From Deltaproteobacteria bacterium (GTDB lineage Bacteria > Desulfobacterota > Syntrophobacteria > B119-G9): a stretch of DNA of 6,104 nucleotides. The stretch's first letter is position 1. Each line of letters starts with the position of its first letter. The notes beneath the pieces are model-generated. The model was not told where the DNA came from, ran no database searches, and saw only the letters and a program-made list of their open reading frames with translations. A program made the position numbers and the translations under genes. Positions 1-5,997 of this stretch are shown here, piece by piece. The stretch is taken from the NCBI GenBank assembly GCA_003646715.1, contig QMLL01000111.1:1-6104 (forward strand). Reading direction: 5' to 3'.

Positions 1-560
1 AAAAACTTCCTTCTTCCACCATCGTGGTACTGGATGAAGCTTACATTGAGTTTGTTCGGCAGAATGACGTTGTAAAAGGATTCGAATACGTCGGGAATGA
101 AGGTCCCTTCGTGGTAACGCTCAGAACTTTTTCAAAAGCATATGGGCTTGCCGGGCTTCGTATTGGATACGGTGCCATGCATCCTCTCCTGGCTGACTAT
201 ATAAACAGGGTTCGTCAGCCCTTTAATGCGAATTTCCTGGCTCAAATAGGAGCCCTGGCGGCTCTTGATGACGAAGATTTTATGAAAGAAACTCAGAAAA
301 CCGTCTGGGAAGGGCTCGGGTATCTTTATTCAGAGGTGGAAAAGATGGGCCTGGAATACGTGCCCAGCGAAGCCAATTTCTTCTTGATACGTGTGAACAG
401 AGATGCCAAGGAAATCTACGAGGCGATGCTGAGAAAGGGTGTGATTGTGCGAGCCATGAATGCTTACGGTTTACCGGATTACATAAGGGTTAACGTGGGT
501 AAGCCTGAGGAAAACGAGCGGTTCGTTTCCGCATTCAGGGAAGTAATGGGGTTGGCATGA
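1..560 (+). CDS. hisC: Histidinol-phosphate / aromatic-amino-acid aminotransferase, 5'-truncated
   Basis: This is the C-terminal part of a PLP-dependent class I/II aminotransferase of the HisC family, which moves an amino group between glutamate and imidazole-acetol phosphate in histidine synthesis; relatives act on aromatic 2-oxo acids. The frame is open to the left edge (codons from base 3), so the true start is outside the window; the GTG at 24 is internal. About 185 residues remain of a usual 350-370. Visible signatures are VLDEAYIEF (bases 27-53), whose Asp and Tyr contact the PLP ring; TFSKAYGLAG, with the Schiff-base lysine at 135-137; LRIGYG just after it, with a phosphate-binding Arg; and a C-terminal YIRVNVGKPEENERF, where the Arg binds the substrate carboxylate. 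The stop overlaps the cmk start (ATGA, 557-560), implying translational coupling. Family assignment is sure. Whether histidine or aromatic synthesis is the main role is not, because the linkage to cmk-rpsA resembles the aromatic supraoperon. Confidence 0.93.
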   Translation, partial: KLPSSTIVVLDEAYIEFVRQNDVVKGFEYVGNEGPFVVTLRTFSKAYGLAGLRIGYGAMHPLLADYINRVRQPFNANFLAQIGALAALDDEDFMKETQKTVWEGLGYLYSEVEKMGLEYVPSEANFFLIRVNRDAKEIYEAMLRKGVIVRAMNAYGLPDYIRVNVGKPEENERFVSAFREVMGLA

Positions 561-1213
561 TTATTACCATAGATGGTCCTGCAGGTTCCGGAAAAAGTAC
601 GGTTGCCAAGGAATTATCAAAGCGACTTGGAATACCATACATTGAGACCGGTGCCATGTACCGAGCTGTTGCCTGGTGGTGCAGGAAAAACAATGTAGAT
701 ATCAGTGACAGAAGGCAAATTAAAGAAGCACTTGAGCGAATGGATATAGATTTCGTAACGTCAGGGGACACCTTTCTTGTTCGCCACGGTAGCGAGACCA
801 TCAACAATATTCTCTATGAGCCTGAAATAGGGGAACTTGCATCTAAGCTGGCCCAGATTCCTGAAGTTAGAAAATTTCTGACCGATCAGCAGCGCAAGCT
901 TGCAGCAAGTGGATCATGCATTTTTGAGGGTCGGGATATGGGCACGGTGGTTTTTCCCGATGCCGATTACAAGTTTTTCCTGGTAACATCCTTGGAAGAA
1001 CGTGCCAGAAGGAGAGTTTTACAGCTTAAAGAGAAGGGTATTGAGGTAAGTTTTGAAGAAACGCTGGAGGCTATCAAGAAGCGCGACTACCAGGACGAAA
1101 ACAGAGAAATTGCTCCACTTAAACCGGCTCCAGACGTGAAGATAATAGACACCACGAATCTAACCGTAGATCAGGTTGTGGACAGCATTATGTCCGAGAT
1201 TGATGCTTCGTAG
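557..1213 (+). CDS. cmk: Cytidylate kinase (CMP/dCMP kinase)
   Basis: Cytosolic kinase that transfers phosphate from ATP to CMP or dCMP, giving CDP/dCDP for nucleotide recycling. The 218-residue length is normal for a bacterial Cmk. The P-loop GPAGSGKST lies at residues 7-15, directly at the N-terminus as in the family, which fixes the ATG at 557. ETGAMYRAV (30-38) is the CMP-site segment, with Glu30 where most members have Asp. EGRDMGTVVFPDA (124-136) is the family hallmark, and R126 matches a CMP-phosphate-binding Arg. ERARRR (148-153) lies in the lid region. R176, D180 and R183 in KRDYQDENR match the conserved R-D-R set, followed by APLKPAPDVKIIDTT (186-200). The only SD-like sequence is a weak GGGG (548-551) inside hisC; translation probably relies on the 4-base overlap. 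Adjacency to rpsA is widely conserved. Confidence 0.97.
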   Translation: MIITIDGPAGSGKSTVAKELSKRLGIPYIETGAMYRAVAWWCRKNNVDISDRRQIKEALERMDIDFVTSGDTFLVRHGSETINNILYEPEIGELASKLAQIPEVRKFLTDQQRKLAASGSCIFEGRDMGTVVFPDADYKFFLVTSLEERARRRVLQLKEKGIEVSFEETLEAIKKRDYQDENREIAPLKPAPDVKIIDTTNLTVDQVVDSIMSEIDAS

Positions 1214-1291
1214 TTTAGAGCTATATTAGAGAAATATTTAACGAAGTTCCGTGACTTTTAAGTTTTAATGGAAATTTTTACATTTTAAGGA

Positions 1292-1320
1292 TTGTTTTTT
1301 TCCTGTAGCTCTGCTAGATT
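1292..1320 (+). promoter_or_regulatory. Candidate extended -10 promoter for rpsA
   Basis: TTGTTT (1292-1297) and TAGATT (1315-1320) are separated by 17 bases, and a TG dinucleotide one base upstream of the -10 box (1312-1313) gives an extended -10. The -35 matches the sigma-70 consensus at 3 of 6 positions and the -10 at 4 of 6. A start near 1327 would leave a leader of about 50 bases before the rpsA ATG. A second -10-like TTTAAT (1264-1269, 5 of 6) has no matching -35. The region is AT-rich, so chance matches are expected; this is a candidate only. Confidence 0.35.
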
Positions 1321-1352
1321 GCCGAACTTAAGCAATAGGTGGCTTTTTGCCA
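1318..1352 (+). promoter_or_regulatory. Two small hairpins in the rpsA leader
   Basis: ATTGC (1318-1322) can pair with GCAAT (1332-1336) around a 9-base loop, and TGGC (1340-1343) with GCCA (1349-1352) around TTTTT. They lie back to back just before the Shine-Dalgarno sequence. Each stem is short, so folding is marginal. In gamma-proteobacteria the S1 message is autoregulated through leader structure, which makes the position suggestive, but nothing here proves control. Confidence 0.25.
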
Positions 1353-1361
1353 AAATAGTCT

Positions 1362-1367
1362 AGGGGG
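1362..1367 (+). promoter_or_regulatory. Ribosome binding site of rpsA
   Basis: AGGGGG lies 10 bases before the ATG at 1378, an SD-like purine run slightly further away than usual. It supports the ATG at 1378, and so the long acidic N-terminus, as the real start rather than an internal codon. Confidence 0.6.
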
Positions 1368-1377
1368 TAATTAACTA

Positions 1378-3279
1378 ATGAGTGAAAAAACGAAAGATGA
1401 GAGTGTGTTAGAACAAAACGAACAACCAGAAGTAGCCGTAGAGGCAGAAGTAGCGTCTTCTCAGGAAGACCAGGTAGTAGAAGAACAAAGTGTTGAATCC
1501 GCAGAATCGGTGGAAGAAGTGGAAGAGGCGGAAGCGTCTCAGGCTGATACTGCCGAAGATGATGCTGAAGATGAACTTGAGCTCGAAGAATCATTCGAGG
1601 AACTTTACGAAAAAACCTTTAAACCGATCACGGAAGGCGAACTTATTCGGGGAACCATTATACAGGTGACCGACGAATATATAATGGTTGATATCGGTTA
1701 CAAATCAGAAGGTGCCATTCCCATAAGAGAATTCATGGATGAGAATGGTGTGGTGCAGGCAAACCTTGGCGATGAGATCGAAGTGTTGCTTGAACACCAC
1801 GAAGACGAAGACGGAACTATCATCCTTAGCAAGGAAAAAGCCGCGAAAATAAAGGTCTGGGATGACATAAGCAGAATATACAATGAAAATGGTACCATCA
1901 AGGGCACCGTGGTTTCGAAGGTAAAAGGTGGCCTCTCGGTGGACATAGGTATTCAGGCCTTTTTACCTGGTTCTCAGGTGGATTTAAGACCGATCAGGAA
2001 CCTGGATGAACTTGTCGGTAAAACCTTCGATTTCAAAATTCTAAAGTATAACAAGAAACGCCGCAACGTAGTCCTTTCACGCAGAGCAATCCTGGAAGAA
2101 GAAAGAGAAAAGCTCCGCCAGGAAACCCTTGCAAAACTGGAAGAAAATCAGGTTGTGGAAGGAACGGTGAAAAACATTACCGACTATGGAGTTTTCATTG
2201 ACCTCGGCGGAATTGATGGGCTCCTCCATATCACGGACATGAGCTGGGGTAGGGTAAACCATCCGTCTGAGATGTTCTCTATCGGAGACAGGATACAGGT
2301 AGTGGTTTTGAATTTTGACAGAGAAAAAGAGCGAGTTTCGCTTGGACACAAGCAGCTTGTACCCGACCCATGGACAACCGCTGAAGAGAAATATCCTGTT
2401 GGTACCAGGGTAAAAGGGAAAGTTGTTAGCATAACTGACTACGGTGCATTCGTGGAAATAGAGAAAGGAATCGAAGGTCTGATTCACGTATCGGAGATGT
2501 CATGGACGAAGAAAATTCGTCATCCTTCCAAAATAGTCAGTGTTGGTGATGAAGTTGAAGCCGTAGTTCTCAACATTGATGCTGAAAACAGGCGAATCTC
2601 TCTTGGCATGAAGCAAATTGAACCCAACCCCTGGGACATTGTTGCAGAAAAGTATCCCGTAGGAACAACTATTGCTGGAAAAATAAAGAATATTACTGAC
2701 TTCGGTCTTTTTATCGGTATAGACGAAGGCATTGACGGCCTAGTTCATATTTCTGATATCTCCTGGACAAAGCGGATCAAGCATCCGTCGGAGATGTTCA
2801 AAAAAGGTCAGGAAGTTCAGGCAAAGGTTCTGAACATAGATAAGGAAAACGAAAGATTTTCTCTTGGTATAAAGCAGCTTGAGCCTGATCCGTGGGATGA
2901 AATCCCGAACAAGTATCCCATAGGCAGTGTTGTAAGCGGCACCATAACCAACGTCACGGATTTCGGGATTTTTGTTGAACTGGAGGAGGGCATCGAGGGC
3001 CTCGTGCACATATCCGAGATAAGTAAGGAAAAGGTAAAAACCCCCGTTGGCATGTTTAATATTGGTGACATCATAAATACCAAGGTAGTTAATATAGACA
3101 AAAAAGACCGACGGATCGGTTTGTCGCTCAAACAGCTGGAAGTTGAAGAGGAAAAAGAGAACTACTACGATTACGTTAATAAGCCAAAGGCAGCAACGTC
3201 CAATCTGGGAGAACTTTTAAAGGAGGAACTGAAAAACCAGAATCCTTTCCTCCAATCGAGCAAAGAAAACGAAGCTTAA
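1378..3279 (+). CDS. rpsA: 30S ribosomal protein S1 (six S1 domains, acidic N-terminal extension)
   Basis: RNA-binding protein of the small subunit that captures and unfolds mRNA at initiation. The 633 residues contain six S1 (OB-fold) domains at about 87-154, 172-236, 257-324, 341-412, 428-499 and 515-586. Domains 3-5 share GxVxxITDYGxF, GLxHIxxxSW and SLGxKQL motifs; domain 6 is degenerate (ISKEKVKTPVGMF) but keeps the fold signature. The first two, ribosome-docking domains are the most diverged, as usual. ESFEELYEKTFKPITEGE (71-88) lines up with the extreme N-terminus of E. coli S1, so residues 1-70 are extra: 29 of the first 72 residues are Asp or Glu, with only two Lys, and the segment is probably disordered. 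The next Met in frame is residue 103, inside domain 1, so a later ATG start is impossible. The gene follows cmk and ends at a strong terminator. Confidence 0.97.
   Translation: MSEKTKDESVLEQNEQPEVAVEAEVASSQEDQVVEEQSVESAESVEEVEEAEASQADTAEDDAEDELELEESFEELYEKTFKPITEGELIRGTIIQVTDEYIMVDIGYKSEGAIPIREFMDENGVVQANLGDEIEVLLEHHEDEDGTIILSKEKAAKIKVWDDISRIYNENGTIKGTVVSKVKGGLSVDIGIQAFLPGSQVDLRPIRNLDELVGKTFDFKILKYNKKRRNVVLSRRAILEEEREKLRQETLAKLEENQVVEGTVKNITDYGVFIDLGGIDGLLHITDMSWGRVNHPSEMFSIGDRIQVVVLNFDREKERVSLGHKQLVPDPWTTAEEKYPVGTRVKGKVVSITDYGAFVEIEKGIEGLIHVSEMSWTKKIRHPSKIVSVGDEVEAVVLNIDAENRRISLGMKQIEPNPWDIVAEKYPVGTTIAGKIKNITDFGLFIGIDEGIDGLVHISDISWTKRIKHPSEMFKKGQEVQAKVLNIDKENERFSLGIKQLEPDPWDEIPNKYPIGSVVSGTITNVTDFGIFVELEEGIEGLVHISEISKEKVKTPVGMFNIGDIINTKVVNIDKKDRRIGLSLKQLEVEEEKENYYDYVNKPKAATSNLGELLKEELKNQNPFLQSSKENEA
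2338..2925 (+). repeat. Internal 261-base repeats in rpsA (S1 domains 3-5 linkers)
   Basis: A linker of the form SLGxKQ(L/I)xP(D/N)PW followed by KYP(V/I)G occurs three times, starting at bases 2338, 2599 and 2860, exactly 261 bases (87 codons) apart. The spacing marks three equal domain-plus-linker modules. DNA identity between copies is only partial, so this is old protein duplication typical of S1, not a recent tandem repeat. Confidence 0.85.
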
Positions 3280-3300
3280 AAGACTTGATGGAATTTCAAG

Positions 3301-3331
3301 AAACCGGTAGAAAATCTTCTACCGGTTTTTT
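3301..3331 (+). terminator. Strong intrinsic terminator of rpsA
   Basis: A perfect 12-bp stem pairs 3301-3312 with 3317-3328 around a 4-base AATC loop, with core ACCGGTAGAA / TTCTACCGGT, and runs straight into a T tract (3326-3331). It begins 21 bases after the rpsA stop. It separates the rpsA transcript from the downstream ligase gene. Confidence 0.93.
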
Positions 3332-3359
3332 AATTCCGGCTAAAAATTTATTTTCTGTT

Positions 3360-3364
3360 GAGGG
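3360..3364 (+). promoter_or_regulatory. Ribosome binding site that sets the ligase start
   Basis: GAGGG sits 8 bases before the ATG at 3373. The frame is open from a TTG at 3358, but that TTG overlaps this site, so the ATG at 3373 is the better start. Confidence 0.7.
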
Positions 3365-3372
3365 TAGAAAAT

Positions 3373-4689
3373 ATGAAAAAAAGCTTCATGCCTCAATTTA
3401 AGTCCCGAGATGAGCTTGAAGCCTATCAACTGGAAGGCTTGAAGTGGACAGTCAATCATGTTTATGAAAATTCCCCGTTTTACAAAAAGAAATTCGACGA
3501 AGTTGGAGTTAAACCCGAGAAGATAAAGACTCTCGCGGATATCAAGTATCTGCCTTTTACCAGTGCCTCTGACCTTCAGGAGGGATACCCGTTTCCGCTG
3601 AGATCAGTGCCATTTGATAGGATAGTAAGGATTCACGCTTCTTCAGGAACCACCGGCAAAAGGAAGATTCTCTGTTACACCGCTAGAGACATAGACGACT
3701 GGGCAAATATGTTTGCGCGATGCTTTGAAATGGCGGAGCTGACCAGCCAAGACAGGGTGCAAATAGCCGTTGGATACGGATTATGGACAGCAGGAGTCGG
3801 ATTTCAGCTGGGATGCGAACGTTTTGGTGCCATGGCGGTTCCCGTTGGACCTGCCAATACCGAAATTCACTGCCAGATGCTGGTTGATCTTCAAAGTACT
3901 GTTTTTTGTTCTACTGCTTCCATGGCTTTGCTGATGGCCGAAGAAATAGAAAGACGGGGGCTGAAAGATAAGATAAGCCTCAAAAAAGTCATTCTTGGGG
4001 CGGAGCGCCACAGCAGCACCATGCGCCGCCGCATCAAGGAAAGCACCGGTGCAGAACACGTCTTCGATATCCCAGGATTGACGGAACTCTATGGTCCCGG
4101 CACGGGGCTGGATTGTTCACTTCACAAAGGTATCCACTACTGGGCAGACTATTACATTCTGGAAATCTTGAACCCGGAGACTCTTGAACCTGTAGCGCCT
4201 GGTGAAGTTGGAGAAATGGTCGTAACAACGCTTAGAAAAGAAGGGTCTCCGCTTATCAGGTATAGAACTCGAGACCTTACCAGATTAATACCTGAACCTT
4301 GCCCCTGCGGTAACATTCTTCCCAAGCATGACCGAATTATGGGCCGGTCGGATGACATGTTTATTTTCAGGGCGGTAAATATTTATCCGAGCCAGATTGA
4401 TCACGTGCTGAGTAGCTTTGGAGAAATTGGAAGCGAATACCAGGTGCATCTGTATCATACTGAAGATGGTCGGGACCGCATGCTGATAAAAGTGGAAAGG
4501 GCTGCAGGATTGTCTATTTCTGGCGATGCTGAAATTGCGGAGAGGATATCAAAAGAGATCAGGAGGCAAATCCTGGTGAGAAGCGAAGTAGAAATTGTTG
4601 ATTATGGGACTCTTCCTCGTACGGCTCGCAAAAGCAAGCGTGTCTTTGATCACAGAATTGACTTATTTCCGGAATCCAACGGGGAGTGA
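3373..4689 (+). CDS. Phenylacetate-CoA ligase-like (PaaK family) acyl-CoA ligase, divergent subfamily
   Basis: Adenylate-forming enzyme expected to activate a carboxylic acid with ATP and then form a CoA thioester in the cytosol. The 438 residues (from ATG 3373) match PaaK length. Visible motifs: ATP-binding SSGTTGKRK (90-98); GYGLWTAGVG (134-143) and GCERFGAMAVP (147-157), matching PaaK substrate-region motifs; FDIPGLTELYGPG (231-243), the A5 region; RYRTRDLTRL (296-305), whose Asp301 should bind ribose; CPCG (310-313); GRSDDMFIFRAVNIYPSQID (324-343), the hinge into the C-terminal domain; and GTLPRTARKSKRV (412-424), with Lys420 as the likely catalytic lysine. Differences from classic PaaK are Pro for Tyr in DIYGLSE (here DIPGLTE) and Arg for Pro after SSGTTGK. 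Phenylacetate is therefore not assured; other aryl or branched acids are possible. The next gene encodes a Liv-type binding protein, 67 bases away, suggesting a shared pathway. Family certain, substrate unknown. Confidence 0.9.
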   Translation: MKKSFMPQFKSRDELEAYQLEGLKWTVNHVYENSPFYKKKFDEVGVKPEKIKTLADIKYLPFTSASDLQEGYPFPLRSVPFDRIVRIHASSGTTGKRKILCYTARDIDDWANMFARCFEMAELTSQDRVQIAVGYGLWTAGVGFQLGCERFGAMAVPVGPANTEIHCQMLVDLQSTVFCSTASMALLMAEEIERRGLKDKISLKKVILGAERHSSTMRRRIKESTGAEHVFDIPGLTELYGPGTGLDCSLHKGIHYWADYYILEILNPETLEPVAPGEVGEMVVTTLRKEGSPLIRYRTRDLTRLIPEPCPCGNILPKHDRIMGRSDDMFIFRAVNIYPSQIDHVLSSFGEIGSEYQVHLYHTEDGRDRMLIKVERAAGLSISGDAEIAERISKEIRRQILVRSEVEIVDYGTLPRTARKSKRVFDHRIDLFPESNGE

Positions 4690-4745
4690 CCAGCTTCTAA
4701 GGAGAACGTGATCAGTGGCTCTAAATGTATTTTGAACTTAAAAAG

Positions 4746-4751
4746 AGGAGG
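4746..4751 (+). promoter_or_regulatory. Ribosome binding site of the solute-binding protein gene
   Basis: A perfect AGGAGG (within GAGGAGGG, 4745-4752) lies 5 bases before the ATG at 4757. It is the strongest SD in the window, in keeping with the high expression usual for periplasmic binding proteins. Confidence 0.85.
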
Positions 4752-4756
4752 GAAAA

Positions 4757-5938
4757 ATGGGGAAAGTATTTAAAGCGTTATTAGTTGTAGCAATCGTGGT
4801 TGCGCTGGGGGCATTCGTTCCTCATGCCAATGCTGGAGAAAAAGTCGAACCAATAAAGATCGGTGCTTTTTTCGCTCTTTCCGGCCCTGCGGCTTTTATT
4901 GGGGCTCCAACAAAACTTGTTGCCCAGATGGTAGTTGACCAGATCAACGAGGAGGGTGGCATAAACGGTAAACCTTTAAAACTGATAACTGGAGATACGG
5001 AGGGAGATCCTACGAAGGCGCTCATGGTTGCAAAAAGGCTCGTTGAAAACGAAAAAGTAGTCGCACTGATTGGCCCAACGAGAACCGGTACTGGTATGGC
5101 AGTCAAATCCTACATAGAATCTCACCATATCCCGACTGTTATGACCGTTGGTGGTGATCCTGTGATTGCCGGAGGTAAGTTCGGACCGTATAAATGGACG
5201 TTCAAATCGCCCCAGAGAAGTTCCATAGCCGTACGAAAAGTATACGAATACTTGAAAAAACAAAAACTGACCAAGGTTGCACTGATAACTGCGTCAGACG
5301 GTTTCGGCAAGGACGGTTTACGATGGCTCCAGAAGTTTGCAGGTGAGTACGGGCTGGAAATCGTGGCCAAGGAATCTTTCCATCCCAAGGACACGGATAT
5401 GACCACCCAGCTTGTTAAAATTAAGGCGTCTCCGGCACAGGTGCTGATTTGCTGGACGATCGGACCCGCCGGAGCACTGGTGGCGAAAAATGTAAGACAA
5501 CTTGGAATGAAGATACCTCTGGTTCAGTGTCACGGTCTCCCGGGACCAAAATACCTGGAACTTGCCGGCGCGGCGGCAGAAGGAAACATCATGCCGTCTA
5601 CTAAATTAATGGCTTATGATCAACTGCCAGATTCAGATCCTCAGAAGGCAGTGATCAAAAAGTTTGTCCATCTTTACAAGGATGTCTATCATTACGACAA
5701 AGACTTTCCAATAAACACACATTCAGGCTATGCGTGGGATGCCATCTACATCGTAGCGAATGCCATGAGAAAAGCAGGTACGAATCCTGACAAGTTGAGA
5801 GACGCCATTGAAAATACCAAGAATTATGTGGGTGTAAGTGGTATTTATAACATTACCCCAGAAGACCATAACGGACTCGGAACGGATTCCATGATTATCG
5901 TAAAAATTGTGAACGGCAAGTGGGTAATGCAGAAGTAA
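4757..5938 (+). CDS. ABC transporter solute-binding protein, branched-chain amino acid (Liv/Peripla_BP_6) type
   Basis: Secreted type I periplasmic binding protein, expected to bind a small ligand and deliver it to a LivHMGF-type ABC permease. Residues 1-26 form a signal peptide: K3 and K6, a hydrophobic core (7-21), and an ANA signal peptidase I site with likely cleavage after Ala26. There is no lipobox cysteine, so the 367-residue mature protein should be soluble. Family features are PIKIGAFFALSGPAAFIG (32-49), DQINEEGGINGKPL (61-74), DTEGDPTKALMVAKRLV (80-96), GPTRTGTGMAV (106-116), IPTVMTVGG (125-133), SDGFGKDG (180-187) in lobe 2, and SGYAWDAIYI (323-332), all near ligand-contact loops of this fold. 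Members bind Leu/Ile/Val, amides, urea or aromatic acids; the sequence alone does not tell which. The preceding acyl-CoA ligase points to a carboxylic acid, perhaps aromatic. No transport genes follow inside the window. Length (393) is typical. Confidence 0.93.
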   Translation: MGKVFKALLVVAIVVALGAFVPHANAGEKVEPIKIGAFFALSGPAAFIGAPTKLVAQMVVDQINEEGGINGKPLKLITGDTEGDPTKALMVAKRLVENEKVVALIGPTRTGTGMAVKSYIESHHIPTVMTVGGDPVIAGGKFGPYKWTFKSPQRSSIAVRKVYEYLKKQKLTKVALITASDGFGKDGLRWLQKFAGEYGLEIVAKESFHPKDTDMTTQLVKIKASPAQVLICWTIGPAGALVAKNVRQLGMKIPLVQCHGLPGPKYLELAGAAAEGNIMPSTKLMAYDQLPDSDPQKAVIKKFVHLYKDVYHYDKDFPINTHSGYAWDAIYIVANAMRKAGTNPDKLRDAIENTKNYVGVSGIYNITPEDHNGLGTDSMIIVKIVNGKWVMQK

Positions 5939-5997
5939 TGATATCGGCCTGATGCACTGGCTAATGTTTTAAAGGCAGCGAAGCCGCAACCAAATTT

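Noticed and set aside
24..26. GTG at 24 as the start of the aminotransferase
   Set aside because: The frame stays open to the window edge and the upstream codons (LPSSTIV) continue the family sequence, so this is an internal Val codon of a truncated gene.
1222..1240. AT-only stem after cmk as a terminator
   Set aside because: ATATT (1223-1227) and AATAT (1233-1237) give a 5-bp AT stem with no T run; it is too unstable to terminate.
1328..1594. Minus-strand Leu/Pro-rich frame of 88 codons
   Set aside because: It is the antisense of the Glu-rich rpsA 5' end; its composition is explained by GAA/GAG codons read backwards.
2077..2487. Minus-strand frame of 136 codons opposite rpsA
   Set aside because: It lies wholly within the S1 domain region, shows no recognisable motif or ribosome site, and shadows a well-supported gene. 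The other minus-strand frames fail for the same reasons.
3358..3360. TTG at 3358 as the ligase start
   Set aside because: It overlaps the GAGGG ribosome site that fits the ATG at 3373, and adds only five residues with no family match.
5972..5992. Terminator for the binding-protein gene at GGCAGCGAAGCC
   Set aside because: The plus-strand stem is only about 3 bp and no T tract follows. The minus-strand version is slightly better (5 bp with a wobble, then CTTTAAAA) but still too weak to call.
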